Positions 1 through 8,207 of a stretch of 64,000 bases of DNA are shown here, piece after piece. The position numbers and the translations under genes were made by a program. Every line of letters starts with the position of its first letter. The stretch's first letter is position 1. Under the pieces are notes generated by a model. That model saw nothing but the letters and a program-made list of their open reading frames with translations. It did not search any database and was not told the origin of the DNA. The DNA is from CAVQRB01 sp963715055 (GTDB taxonomy: Bacteria; Pseudomonadota; Alphaproteobacteria; Rhodobacterales; Rhodobacteraceae), in NCBI GenBank assembly GCA_963715055.1, contig CAVQRB010000001.1, positions 372,001-436,000 of the forward strand, in the 5' to 3' direction.

Positions 1-166
1 ACCCGCCCCCGGGTCCGATGCAGAGCCCGTCCTTGTAGTTCACGGTCGAATACTCGACCGCGACCGTCACCTCCGCTGCGGGCAGCTGGTCCTCCGACAT
101 CTGCGTCACGGCGGCGGTGGTCTTGCCGCTCTCGTCGTCTTTGGTCACCAGAAGTGCGTTGAACAT
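1..166 (-). CDS. acuI: Acryloyl-CoA reductase AcuI, N-terminal part
   Basis: Only the first 55 or so residues are present; the gene runs leftward out of the window. The start is the ATG at 166-164, giving a protein that opens MFNALLVTKDDESG and continues to VNYKDGLCIG, the N-terminal pattern of the YhdH/AcuI branch of zinc-free medium-chain dehydrogenases. AcuI reduces acryloyl-CoA to propionyl-CoA with NADPH and so detoxifies the acrylate made by DMSP cleavage. It lies 82 bases downstream of dmdA on the same strand, an order I know from Ruegeria, so co-transcription is likely. The identification rests on a short stretch plus this context; another YhdH-type quinone reductase is the main alternative. 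Confidence 0.85.
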   Translation of the reverse strand, partial: MFNALLVTKDDESGKTTAAVTQMSEDQLPAAEVTVAVEYSTVNYKDGLCIGPGGG

Positions 167-195
167 GTCTTCTCCAATCCGGGGACTGACCCCTG

Positions 196-228
196 TTTCT
201 TTTGGCTGCAAATATCCCCGCCGGAGGC
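196..228. repeat. 33-bp intergenic element, copy 1
   Basis: This 33-base stretch between acuI and dmdA matches 30330-30362 at 31 of 33 positions; only the two bases after TTTCTTTTGGC differ. The shared core reads AAATATCCCCGCCGGAGGC. It has no coding potential. Both copies lie just beyond a gene's stop codon. I recall similar GGCGGGGATATTTG elements as common in Rhodobacteraceae intergenic DNA, but the function is not known to me. Confidence 0.7.
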
Positions 229-248
229 TCCGACGGAGGCAAATGGGC

Positions 249-1352
249 TCAGGCCCAGAATCCAGGCTGCACGGTCGCCATGCGCATGCCCTCAGGGGTT
301 TCGACCTCAAGCGCCGTGCCGCTGTCCCAATGCGTCATGCGTACCATGCCGATGGCGACGTTGGTCTTGTGATCCGGACTCCAGGCGGCGGACGTAATCT
401 GCCCGATCCGCTCTCCCTTGGCGAAAAGCGGCCAGACACGGTCGCAGCGCGGCACCGCATCGCCCTCGATGGCAATGGCGCGGATCTGCTGCGTCGGGCC
501 TTCTTTGGAGACCCGCAAAAGGGCGTCGCGCCCGATGCAGCCGATCGCGGTCTGTGTATCACAGAACCGGCCCAGCCCACATTCATGGGGCGTATTGTCG
601 TCGGTCATGTCGTTACCATAGGAGAGCAAGCCACCCTCGATCCGCTCGATCAGGTTGGGGCAACCCGCACGGACCTCGAGGTCCTCGCCGGCCGCAAAAA
701 GCGCGTTCCAGAGCGGCATGCCGATGTCACTGCCCTCCACATAGATCTCGAAACCGCCCTGTTTTGAGTAGCCCGACCGCGCCACGACCAGATCCCGCCC
801 TTCGAACTGGAACATGCCGAAACGGAAGAACTTCACATCCCGCACGGCCTCCCCGAAAACCCGTGCCATCAGGTCATCGGCCTTCGGGCCCTGCACCGCG
901 AGCGGGCTAACATCGGGTTCATCGACCAGTACGTCGAGGCGGAAGCCCTGCGCGATACCCTTGACCCAGAGCATAAGATCGCTGTCGGCAATCGAAATCC
1001 ACCAGCGGTCTTCGGCGAGCTTCACGGCGACGGGATCGTTGAGCATCCCTCCGGTCTCATCGACGATGGGCACGTAGAAGCAGCGGCCCGGCAACATGCC
1101 CCGCAGGTCGCGCGGGGTCAGCATCTGCATCAGCTTCGCGGCATCGGGACCGCGCAGTTCCACCTGGCGCTCGCAGGCCACGTCCCAGACCTGCACATGC
1201 TTCTTCATGTGATGATAATCCGCCTCTACGGACTCGAAGACCGTGGGCAGCAACATGCGGTTGTAGACCGTATAGGCCTTCACCCCGGCGGCTTCGACGC
1301 CATCGGAAAACGGTGTACGCCTGACCCGGCGCGAGGGAGAGAGAAGAGCCAT
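249..1352 (-). CDS. dmdA: DMSP demethylase DmdA
   Basis: DmdA transfers a methyl group from dimethylsulfoniopropionate to tetrahydrofolate, giving 3-methylmercaptopropionate, the first step of the marine demethylation pathway. The 367-residue protein belongs to the GcvT aminomethyltransferase fold. Its N-terminus (SPSRRVRRTPF, then GVKAYTVYNRMLLPT) is the one I associate with roseobacter DmdA rather than with glycine-cleavage T protein, and GNDMTDDNTPHECGLGRF lies in the C-terminal half. The start chosen is the ATG at 1352, one base after the DinB-family stop, because it matches the family's N-terminus; an in-frame ATG at 1361 is also possible. The acuI gene follows directly. The main alternative is a generic aminomethyltransferase, made less likely by the acuI linkage. 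Confidence 0.92.
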   Translation of the reverse strand: MALLSPSRRVRRTPFSDGVEAAGVKAYTVYNRMLLPTVFESVEADYHHMKKHVQVWDVACERQVELRGPDAAKLMQMLTPRDLRGMLPGRCFYVPIVDETGGMLNDPVAVKLAEDRWWISIADSDLMLWVKGIAQGFRLDVLVDEPDVSPLAVQGPKADDLMARVFGEAVRDVKFFRFGMFQFEGRDLVVARSGYSKQGGFEIYVEGSDIGMPLWNALFAAGEDLEVRAGCPNLIERIEGGLLSYGNDMTDDNTPHECGLGRFCDTQTAIGCIGRDALLRVSKEGPTQQIRAIAIEGDAVPRCDRVWPLFAKGERIGQITSAAWSPDHKTNVAIGMVRMTHWDSGTALEVETPEGMRMATVQPGFWA

Positions 1353-1353
1353 G

Positions 1354-1863
1354 TCAGGCATCCTTTGGCATGATGAAGAGGTCCGAAACGGGCGCTTGCT
1401 GCCCCGCCGCGGTGAGCATCGCGTGAATTTGTCCGCGATGATGGGTCTGGTGGTTGAACATATGCACGACGGCTTCCGACACGGAGACGGTCATCTGCTT
1501 CTGGAGGGCCCCCGAAAACCAGGTCAGATCGCCTTTCAGGTCGAGTGCGCGCAGCCCCTCGGCCCAGAAGCGGATCTTGCCATCCATGCGAAACCGGTCC
1601 GCCGTCCAGGCACCTGCCGTAGGCCAGAGAGCGACACTTTCGGCGATTCCCCCCTTGGGTGGCCGAACAGACGGATCAAAGCGGCTCATCCAGACAGTAT
1701 CGCCCCAGAGGAGGTGGTTCGCCGTCCCAAGGATGGAGCCGAAAAAAGCCCTGCGCTCCTTGACCAGTTCATCTTTCGGCATCAGTTCAATAATACTCAT
1801 CAACTGGTTGTTTTGCCAGCTATTATACCGCGCCATCATGCGGACGTAGCTGGGGTCGATCAA
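1354..1863 (-). CDS. DinB family protein
   Basis: The 169-residue protein has the DinB/YfiT four-helix pattern with three histidines placed to bind a metal: His50 (in TANHLLWGD), His138 and His142 (in HMFNHQTHHRGQIH). Members include bacillithiol and mycothiol S-transferases, but most, like this one, have no assigned substrate. It appears to start with TTG at 1863, overlapping the DUF1326 stop by four bases (TTGA), which indicates translational coupling; an ATG at 1839 is an alternative. It ends one base before dmdA, so it is probably in the dmdA operon. A thiol-dependent or metal-dependent accessory role in DMSP use is possible but is inference only. Confidence 0.82.
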   Translation of the reverse strand: MIDPSYVRMMARYNSWQNNQLMSIIELMPKDELVKERRAFFGSILGTANHLLWGDTVWMSRFDPSVRPPKGGIAESVALWPTAGAWTADRFRMDGKIRFWAEGLRALDLKGDLTWFSGALQKQMTVSVSEAVVHMFNHQTHHRGQIHAMLTAAGQQAPVSDLFIMPKDA

Positions 1864-2567
1864 GGTTTGGGGCCTTTCCAGTCGATCGGGCAGATCTCGG
1901 CGGATTTGCCGCCGAAGTCCCAGATGCGGCCATAGTCGCGCACCCGGCTCTTGGTGCCTTGCGCCGCGATGATATCCGGGCCCATCCAGTATTTCGAATT
2001 GCTGACCATGACTGGATGTGCCGGATTTGCGCCAGCGACCATCTCGATCTCGCCCTGGATCTTGCGGCCGATGTTGATCGAGCGCTTGTTGCCCTCGCGT
2101 ACGATCTCCACGGGCGCGCGTTCGGCGCCGATGATCTCGCTTACCAGCATGGTGAAAAGTCCGGTCGTCCCGCCCGCCGCCCCGCTGAAGATCTGCAGGA
2201 TTCCATTGTAGGCCTTGCCGGAGGCGCGCTCATCGACATAGGCCGCAACCTTCCAATTGCCCTCACCCATCCGCCCCGGAATATCGACCAGCAGCCCGAC
2301 GTTGAGCCCCGAAAGGCTCTCCCCCTCGTAGTGACCCTCGTCGATGGCGATCGCCATCCAGGCATGACAATGCCCTTCGGTGGGCGGATGCGCGCCCAAC
2401 GACACCACGCAGGGACAAAACACCGTGCAAGAGCAATTGAGAAACAACTCACCCTTGATCGCCCATTCCGTCGGGGTCGAGGACCGCCGTTTGGGGTTCG
2501 GCATCCGCTGGTCGATGCGCTGACTGATCGGCAACCTGTCGGCATCCGCGCGTTTGTTCGTCGCCAT
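1860..2567 (-). CDS. DUF1326 domain protein, Cys-rich
   Basis: This is a 235-residue soluble protein without signal peptide. After a basic N-terminal extension of about 30 residues it carries a dense cysteine and histidine motif (Cys45, Cys47, Cys51, Cys53, then Cys67-His68) that is typical of DUF1326 and looks like a metal site. No enzyme activity is established for the family as far as I know. It lies three bases after the DUF2182 membrane protein, a pairing that recurs in proteobacteria, and overlaps the DinB-family gene by four bases. The three genes plus dmdA and acuI read as one leftward operon. An internal ATG at residue 22 could be the real start. Confidence 0.82.
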   Translation of the reverse strand: MATNKRADADRLPISQRIDQRMPNPKRRSSTPTEWAIKGELFLNCSCTVFCPCVVSLGAHPPTEGHCHAWMAIAIDEGHYEGESLSGLNVGLLVDIPGRMGEGNWKVAAYVDERASGKAYNGILQIFSGAAGGTTGLFTMLVSEIIGAERAPVEIVREGNKRSINIGRKIQGEIEMVAGANPAHPVMVSNSKYWMGPDIIAAQGTKSRVRDYGRIWDFGGKSAEICPIDWKGPKP

Positions 2568-2570
2568 GTC

Positions 2571-3371
2571 TTATCCTCCTGTCAGGACAGGCCAGCCCAT
2601 CACCGCAACACCTGCGATGATCAGCACAAAGCCCATCGGTTTTGTCACAACATGCCCGATCTGCGGCAGCTTTTCGAGTACCATGAAAAGCGTGGCCAGC
2701 CCCATCCAGGCGAGGTTCATCACCCCGCCGACAAATCCGAGCACCATGAACCCCCAGCAACAACCTACGCAGAAGGCGCCGAGACCGAGGCCCATACGCA
2801 GGCCGCCGGTTAGCCCCGTGCGCCAATGCCCGAGGTAATACATCGCCGGGCTGTGGCAGACGCCGTGGCAGATTTCCTTGGCACGGGTGAACTGAAAGAG
2901 CCCGACCACCAGCAAGAGACCACCCGCCATCCAATGGCTCTTCGCAATTCCCAGCATGTCGATCACGCCGCCAAAGAGCAGCCCCAGTTGCACGGCCGCG
3001 ATCGCTGCTGCAAAGCCCACCCAGACCAGGCTGTACCCGGCCAGGACGCCCAGCCATCCGGCCCTCGTGCCATTCGCAGAGGTCATCAGATCCTCATAGG
3101 CACGCAAGGTCGGCACCAGCGTCGGCAGCATCATCGCGGCCATCATGATCGCCCACATGGCAAAGAGCGGCCCGAACCGGGCCATCGGCATGTCCATGGG
3201 CATCCGCGGATCCATCGCCGCCATGGCGGCCCCCATCTCGCCGGGGCGGCCCAGCAGGTCGAGATCCATATCCGTGCTCATGGCGAACATCACCATCCAG
3301 GCGGCCAAGATGGCCGCGAAAAAACCGAGCCAGAGGGTGGATCGAAGAGCGCCTTGCATGAATCGCGACAT
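2571..3371 (-). CDS. DUF2182 integral membrane protein, putative metal-binding
   Basis: The 266-residue protein has about six membrane segments. A methionine-rich stretch (MDPRMPMDMPMARFG, about residues 53-67) precedes the segment WAIMMAAMMLP, a hallmark of DUF2182. Two cysteine/histidine clusters follow: Cys168-His169 with Cys172-His173, and Cys201, Cys204 and Cys205 in a membrane segment. Met, Cys and His clusters suggest binding of copper or another soft metal; this is inference. It is the first gene of the leftward block and diverges from the GntR gene across 46 bases, so its promoter probably lies there. Function is unassigned. Confidence 0.82.
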   Translation of the reverse strand: MSRFMQGALRSTLWLGFFAAILAAWMVMFAMSTDMDLDLLGRPGEMGAAMAAMDPRMPMDMPMARFGPLFAMWAIMMAAMMLPTLVPTLRAYEDLMTSANGTRAGWLGVLAGYSLVWVGFAAAIAAVQLGLLFGGVIDMLGIAKSHWMAGGLLLVVGLFQFTRAKEICHGVCHSPAMYYLGHWRTGLTGGLRMGLGLGAFCVGCCWGFMVLGFVGGVMNLAWMGLATLFMVLEKLPQIGHVVTKPMGFVLIIAGVAVMGWPVLTGG

Positions 3372-3398
3372 CCGTTTTACTTGCCAAACAAATGCCAG

Positions 3399-3410
3399 AC
3401 ATTTAAATGT
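3399..3410. promoter_or_regulatory. Perfect 12-bp palindrome, candidate GntR operator
   Basis: The sequence ACATTTAAATGT is its own reverse complement. It sits 8 bases before the GntR ATG and 28 bases before the divergent DUF2182 start. A short AT-rich palindrome between a GntR regulator and a divergent operon is the usual place for its operator. Binding is not shown by sequence alone. Confidence 0.45.
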
Positions 3411-3417
3411 AAGACAA

Positions 3418-4152
3418 ATGAAAATTGATCCGGAAAGTTCCTCTGACCTGTCGGCCCAGATCGCAAATGCGATCCGCGATGCGATTGTCGCTGGCTCCCT
3501 GCTGGTCGATCAACGGCTGCCGTCGGAGGCCGAGCTTGCCGAGCAGTTCAAGGTCTCCCGGCCCACGGTGCGCGAGGCCTTGAAGCGGCTGGCCGCGCAG
3601 TCACTGATCCGCACCCAGCGTGGCGCCACGGGCGGCGCCTTCGTGAACCGGATCAGCTTCGAGGAAGCCTATGCGCAACAGATCACAACCTCGACACTGC
3701 TTTTGTCGATGAACGCGGTCAGCTTCAGCACAGCCTGCGAGGCGCGCTATGCGCTGGAGCGCGCCTGTGCCCCGCTCGCCGCCGAACGTCGCACCGCCGA
3801 TCATCTGGCGACGATGCGGGCGGAAATCCATCGCCAGGACCAGCCGGGACTGACCGACGAGGCCTTTTGCGCCTCGGACGTCGCCTTCCACCGGGCCTTG
3901 GTCGATGGTGCTTGCAATCCGGTGCTGTCCTACCAACTGGCCGGTGCCGTGGAGGCCATGCAGCCGCTTATGAACATGATTACCTTCACCGCCCGGGACC
4001 GGGCGCGCATCGTGGCTCTCCACACCCGCATCGCTGACGCGATAACAGCAAAGGACTGCGAAGCGGCGCAAGACGGCCTCTCGGCGCTCGAGACGGAGAC
4101 ACAAGACCTCGCAGCCAGTGTCTTTGCCCGCAGACCCGGGAAGACCCCCTAG
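3418..4152 (+). CDS. GntR-family (FadR-type) transcriptional regulator
   Basis: The 244-residue protein has an N-terminal winged helix (about residues 8-75, including LPSEAELAEQFKVSRPTVREA) and an all-helical C-terminal FCD domain with an FHRALVDGACNPVL-like ligand-site segment, so it belongs to the FadR subfamily, which usually senses carboxylic acids. The start is the ATG at 3418, which places the helix-turn-helix at the expected distance; the open frame extends further upstream but only as antisense of the DUF2182 gene. It diverges from the DUF2182-DUF1326-DinB-dmdA-acuI block. In Ruegeria I recall a GntR gene next to dmdA, so control of DMSP demethylation by DMSP, acrylate or a related acid is plausible. 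Confidence 0.88.
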   Translation: MKIDPESSSDLSAQIANAIRDAIVAGSLLVDQRLPSEAELAEQFKVSRPTVREALKRLAAQSLIRTQRGATGGAFVNRISFEEAYAQQITTSTLLLSMNAVSFSTACEARYALERACAPLAAERRTADHLATMRAEIHRQDQPGLTDEAFCASDVAFHRALVDGACNPVLSYQLAGAVEAMQPLMNMITFTARDRARIVALHTRIADAITAKDCEAAQDGLSALETETQDLAASVFARRPGKTP

Positions 4153-4161
4153 AGCGTCACG

Positions 4162-4608
4162 TCAGACCTGCGCCAGCTTGTTGAGCGCCTTGTTGTGCTC
4201 AGGCGCGTCATCGATGGCATAAGAACTGGAGGTTATTTTCCAGAGGTCGTCGATGAAGGCAATCGTGGACAAGGTAGGGAAGGGTTTCTGGACGAACTGC
4301 GCCCCGTTGAGCAGCCGGGTTTCATGGGTGGATGTCACGGTCAACGCATCCTTGTAGGCCGCTGAGATGCACCTGCGCACGATCCGCGTGACGCCCTTCA
4401 CCTGATAGTAGGTGCGAACCGCATCGAAGACGGTCCGAAGATCCATCTTGGACCGGAGCAGGCTTCGACCATCGAATGTTTCCAGGTGCTGCGGCAGGTG
4501 GAAATACTTAGAGAATTCCTTGAAGTCGCCCTCCATCATCGCCGCGCCCGTCTTTTCGAGCAGGTCGTCGGCAATGGCGACGGGATCTGTCAGAGGTGGC
4601 AATGGCAT
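4162..4608 (-). CDS. Hypothetical protein, possible NTF2/SnoaL-like fold
   Basis: I do not recognise this gene. From the ATG at 4608 it encodes 148 residues with no signal peptide or membrane segment. The layout (an amphipathic N-terminal helix, a region around EGDFKEFSKYFHLP, then alternating beta-like segments ending IAFIDDLWKITSSSYAID) resembles small NTF2-like proteins that bind or isomerise hydrophobic ligands. A longer reading from a TTG at 4641 is possible but less likely. It converges on the GntR gene with nine bases between stops. Confidence 0.6.
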   Translation of the reverse strand: MPLPPLTDPVAIADDLLEKTGAAMMEGDFKEFSKYFHLPQHLETFDGRSLLRSKMDLRTVFDAVRTYYQVKGVTRIVRRCISAAYKDALTVTSTHETRLLNGAQFVQKPFPTLSTIAFIDDLWKITSSSYAIDDAPEHNKALNKLAQV

Positions 4609-4875
4609 GGTGCTGTTGCGTGTTCCGATAAGGGCGGGCAAGGAGTGGACAAAGGCTGCGCCAAAACCGAAGCGGGATCAAGAAAAACGATTTATTTGCC
4701 AATGCTTACGCAGATTTACGCTCAGTTACCCGCATAGCGATCACGATTTGGATGCCATCTCCCGCAAGGCTAGAAATTTGGTTTCAACCACACACGGGCT
4801 ATCGCCGCGATCCTCAGAACGCCACAGTCCCGCTCTGGCCTTGCGGATCCTTTCCGGCGCATTATTTGCCCCTGC

Positions 4876-5229
4876 ATGATAGAAGTCATCAACGTCGCCT
4901 GCTGCCTGTTGAGCATCGGATTCGGATTGTTCGGCCTGATTGCCCCGCGTTACACGGCGGCCACTCTGGATCTCGCGCCGACCACATCGACCATGGGCCT
5001 GTCGGAGATGCGCGCCTCCGTGGGCGGGCTCTTCGTGGTTTCCGGTCTCGCCGCGCTCTGGATCGACGCCCCGATGGGCTATGCGATGATCGGGTTCTGC
5101 TACCTCGGAGCAGCGCTCGGGCGGGCGGTTTCATTGGCCTTTGACAAACCACCTCTTCGAAAAACGCTGGTGTTCGGCGGGATCGAGGCGGTTATCGCCG
5201 CATGGCTCCTGATCGCCAACCTGGGCTGA
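4876..5229 (+). CDS. DUF4345 small membrane protein
   Basis: This is a 117-residue protein with four predicted membrane helices (about residues 5-25, 48-65, 69-88 and 98-115). A short charged stretch, DKPPLRK, precedes the last helix. The arrangement and the segment GLSEMRASVGGLFVVSGLAALW resemble DUF4345/DoxX-like proteins. No function is known to me. It stands alone, with 267 bases on its left and a gene-free stretch on its right. Confidence 0.65.
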   Translation: MIEVINVACCLLSIGFGLFGLIAPRYTAATLDLAPTTSTMGLSEMRASVGGLFVVSGLAALWIDAPMGYAMIGFCYLGAALGRAVSLAFDKPPLRKTLVFGGIEAVIAAWLLIANLG

Positions 5230-5547
5230 CATTGAGCCGCAGAGCCTGGGTCTGCGCACCTGCGCAGCCACTCACACGCGGCAACGGCCCGCGCCCCAAA
5301 ACACCTCACCGCCAGCGCTGCAGGACAAAACCGGCAAGTGGCTCAATCTCTGACGTGAAGCCCGATAGAACGTCTGCTGTGCGGGATTTTTATGCCGTTC
5401 GCTGCGACTGCAGCAAGGTCTGCTTGCGGTCGAACCAGCATTCAAAGCCGTTCACATAAAGGAAGAGCAGAAAGTGTCAGCGCGGACCAGCATCGCCCGT
5501 GTCCGCCGGCTGACGTCAGCGGGAGGAAGCAGAATACGCACCATTCG
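5230..5547. other. Gene-free stretch
   Basis: About 320 bases between two genes whose 3' ends face each other. I see no convincing gene, RNA or clear terminator. Short open frames here lack ribosome-binding sites and recognisable motifs. The stretch around 5370-5460 looks like degenerate coding sequence, but I cannot name a parent gene. Confidence 0.5.
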
Positions 5548-6240
5548 TCAGGCAACAACCTTCTTCTGCGTGGCAAATGGGCTCAGTCCAAGCCAAATCT
5601 GGATTGTCGACGAAATCGCCTTCGGACCAGTGAATTCAAACTTTTTTTGCTCGGTCGCAACATCTGTTATTCCCATCCAGATGGAAGTCATGGTCCGGAG
5701 GTCTGTCGAAACATATAGGTCGACATCAAATCCGGGATCGGCCCAGCAAAGATCGACATCTCCACCGGGCTCAATCACGAGCCACCAGTCCCGTTTGGTC
5801 GATGGAAGGTCGTGGTACACAAACTGAACTACGATGCGCTTTTTCGGCAATGGCTCTGGATTGAGGTTGCGCCGCATGTCCCACATCAAGAGCGACGGGT
5901 CGAGGTTTTTGAGCGACAGTGAAGACTCGACCCATTTCTGTCCCCATACACCCATGGAGATCACGACCTCGCGCAGGTCTTGGCCAGCCTCAGTGAGGTG
6001 GTATTCGAACACGCCTCGTTCCGACGGAACCGGCCGTCTTTCAACAATTCCGGCTCCTTCCAGGTCTTTCAGGCGCTGCGACAGAAGTGTCGGTGACATC
6101 TTGGGAACGCCGCGGCGTAGATCATTGAACCGCGTTGAGCCGGCAATGAACTCGCGCAACAAAACCATGGTCCAACGCGTGCAAAGCACCTCGGCGGCCA
6201 TCGCGAGTGGGCAAAACTGTTTGTAACTTGCGTGCGGCAT
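5548..6240 (-). CDS. HxlR-type regulator with C-terminal SCP2-like domain
   Basis: The 230-residue protein opens MPHASYKQFCPLAMAAEVLC and has the HxlR/MarR-like winged helix (about residues 5-100: WTMVLLREFIAG, then SPTLLSQRLKDLEGAGIV and a wing with EYHLTEAG). Cys10 is at the position used for thiol sensing in some HxlR proteins. The remaining 120 residues resemble the sterol-carrier-like domain found in longer HxlR regulators. The start is the ATG at 6240, behind an AGAGAGGA ribosome site. It diverges from the DUF1330 gene, the likely target. The ligand is unknown. Confidence 0.82.
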   Translation of the reverse strand: MPHASYKQFCPLAMAAEVLCTRWTMVLLREFIAGSTRFNDLRRGVPKMSPTLLSQRLKDLEGAGIVERRPVPSERGVFEYHLTEAGQDLREVVISMGVWGQKWVESSLSLKNLDPSLLMWDMRRNLNPEPLPKKRIVVQFVYHDLPSTKRDWWLVIEPGGDVDLCWADPGFDVDLYVSTDLRTMTSIWMGITDVATEQKKFEFTGPKAISSTIQIWLGLSPFATQKKVVA

Positions 6241-6291
6241 GCGTCGTCCTCTCTGATTTGCCCGCAGTCTAGCGATGTTGGGGATCACGCA

Positions 6292-6334
6292 TAGTCCAGA
6301 AACTGTACTACCCGCTCCAGTTCCAGGACTGGAG
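6292..6334. promoter_or_regulatory. Candidate HxlR operator region
   Basis: Two inverted repeats lie between the divergent HxlR and DUF1330 genes. TAGT-N11-ACTA occupies 6292-6310, and CTCCAGT-N6-ACTGGAG occupies 6315-6334. HxlR-family dimers commonly bind TAGT/ACTA-type dyads, so the first is the better candidate. This is pattern inference. Confidence 0.35.
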
Positions 6335-6409
6335 GAGATTCGATCATGTTTGACATCATGAAGTTGCAAGGTGAGCCGTCCCGGTCCACCACGAAAATGG
6401 AGAAACAAG

Positions 6410-6736
6410 ATGAGCGTTTATTTGATCGCGGACATCAAGGTCACAAATGACGGCTGGATCCCGGAGTACGCCGCCAACGTACACAAGCTGGTGGAGAAGC
6501 ACGGCGGCCGCTATCTATCGCGCAGCGGAAACATCGACACGATCGAGGGCGAAGAGAAGGACAGCACTCTGATCGCGATCCTCGAATTCCCGAGCCGAGA
6601 GGCGCTCGACCAATTTGCTGCTGATCCGGACTACGCGCCCTATGGCCAAGCCCGCCAATCGGGAAGCGTTTCCAACTTCCATGTGATCGATGACACGGAC
6701 ATTGCCGGGGCAATTCCCTACCTCAAAGCGGGATAG
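6410..6736 (+). CDS. DUF1330 domain protein
   Basis: The 108-residue protein (start ATG 6410, opening MSVYLIADIKV) has the alpha/beta ferredoxin-like layout of DUF1330 in the dimeric barrel superfamily: an opening strand, the helix YAANVHKLVEKHGGRYLSR, and the family's closing stretch around FPSREALDQFAADPDYAPY. Members are small cytoplasmic proteins of unknown function, often near oxidoreductase or stress genes. It is divergent from, and probably controlled by, the HxlR regulator. The open frame begins at a GTG at 6371, but the extra residues do not look like protein. Confidence 0.8.
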   Translation: MSVYLIADIKVTNDGWIPEYAANVHKLVEKHGGRYLSRSGNIDTIEGEEKDSTLIAILEFPSREALDQFAADPDYAPYGQARQSGSVSNFHVIDDTDIAGAIPYLKAG

Positions 6737-6894
6737 ACTGAAGCCTGGCTGATCGGGCAATCACGCAGCCCGATCTCCCGCTTGAAAGATGGTCTATCGC
6801 GGCGGTTGCAATAGCGAGTGATGTATAAAGAAAGCAGCCCCTTCGATTATGACGATGCGATTGGAGTCATGCCGGCCTTGAGCATCAAGGAAGG

Positions 6895-7642
6895 AATGGC
6901 GCCCGCGGGCTCGCCCAGATGATGCGGGTGGGGTTGTTCAAGCCGGTACATGTCAAGACGCTGGCCGCTCAGGAGCAAGCATGCTGCTGACCAGCGCAAG
7001 CTGCTCCAGCGCAAACTGCTCGACATCGAGTGCGACATGCGCGGCACGCTGCGCAGCTTCGGCCTTAAGGTTGGTGTTGTCAGCGCGAAGAACTTCGAAG
7101 CGCGTATTCGCGAGATGGTTGAAAGTTTCCCCAGATTGGCCGCAATCGTCGATCCTCTGCTGACGGTCCGGCAGGTGATGCGTCAGCAATTGGCACCCCT
7201 TCACAAGAGGCTACTCAACATGGTGCGCGATGATCCGGTGTGTCGACGGTTCATGACAGTCCCAGGGGTCGGTCCGGTTGTCGCACTCACTTACCGAGCA
7301 TCGGTCGATCAGCCCCACCGCTTCGTGCATTCCCGGGATGCCGGCGCGCATGCCGGTCTGACGCCAAAGCGATACCAGTCGGGCGAGATCGACTATGACG
7401 GCGGCATCTCCAAATGCGGCGACGCCATGCTGCGGACCATGCTCTATGAGGCGGCACAGTCGATGCTTGCCCATTCCCCAAAGTGGTCATGGCTCAAGGC
7501 CTGGGCCATACGGGCTGCACAGCGACGCGGCATGCGGCGCGCGACTGTAGCACTTGCCAGGCGCATTGCCGTCATTCTCCATCGTATATGGATCGATGGC
7601 ACCGACTTCCGCCGGAGCAACAGCACCGCCAGAATGGCCTGA
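6895..7642 (+). pseudogene. IS110-family transposase remnant
   Basis: The C-terminal two thirds of an IS110-type transposase can be read. It starts in one frame with ARGLAQMMRVGLFKPVHVKT at about 6901 and jumps at 6980-7000 to the frame that holds the transposase_20 domain (PGVGPVVALT, DAGAHAGLTPKRYQSGE, GGISKCGDAMLRTMLYEAA). Against the expected reading, two single-base losses near 6979 and 6995 explain the shift. The N-terminal DEDD catalytic domain is absent and no intact 5' end exists. The element is therefore inactive. It marks an old insertion just left of ssrA. Confidence 0.85.
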
Positions 7643-8172
7643 CAAACAGGTTCTGATCCTGAGATCTGTCTCGGCAGACGGATGTCCTCACGGGGACGAC
7701 GGGTGGGGTGAGTTCGCAATGGCTGCAGATCCTGCTGCATTTGCAGCAAGGGCGCCTGAAAGATTGAAGCACTCCATCCTTCTTAGCCCATCACGAGGCG
7801 GCCAAACGCCGACCTCGAAGAGAAGCACGAGCTCCGTGGCGACACATCGGCAAGGCAGATCAATAGCGCAAAGGAATACAACATGACATGACCACCCCCT
7901 CTTGATATCGGCCGCGACAGAGAAGCGGCCGTTCGCACGCCGTGCATCACTCGTCAATTCGGGCTCCAACCTGTTATTCGCATCACCCGGATCACAGCGC
8001 GCTGTCTTAATCCCGGCACCCGCCGACACTGGTACGGACACAATGCCGATAAAATACCGACGTGATACCGATGTTGAACCAACATCAACTTCGCCCCGTT
8101 AACCATTGAAGTCGCGTTGATTCGATCCACGGCGTTGCGCAAGTTCGATTTTCACCGCCTGGCGCTTCCCTC
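7643..8172. other. Gene-free stretch, IS remnant tail and ssrA upstream region
   Basis: About 530 bases without a supportable gene. The left part, to about 7900, follows the transposase remnant directly and is probably its non-coding tail, but I could not place an element boundary. The right part leads into the ssrA promoter. Short open frames on both strands have no motifs. Confidence 0.5.
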
Positions 8173-8201
8173 TTGAGATTTCCGCGGCCTTCCCCTATGT
8201 A
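8173..8201 (+). promoter_or_regulatory. Sigma-70-type promoter of ssrA
   Basis: TTGAGA (8173-8178) and TATGTA (8196-8201) are separated by 17 bases. A start point 6-7 bases downstream falls at about 8208, the first base of a GUCC-UUCG-GGAC hairpin that opens the RNA. Position, spacing and structure agree. Confidence 0.6.
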
Positions 8202-8207
8202 GGAGGT

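Noticed and set aside
2826..3428. Long plus-strand open frame opposite the DUF2182 gene
   Set aside because: High-GC antisense shadow: composition rich in His, Arg, Gly and Pro, no motif, and it lies fully within a recognised gene.
5500..5550. GGAGGAAGCAGA motif resembling the SRP RNA core
   Set aside because: Only a few bases match and the flanking helix and GGUC box are missing; it lies at the end of the HxlR gene.
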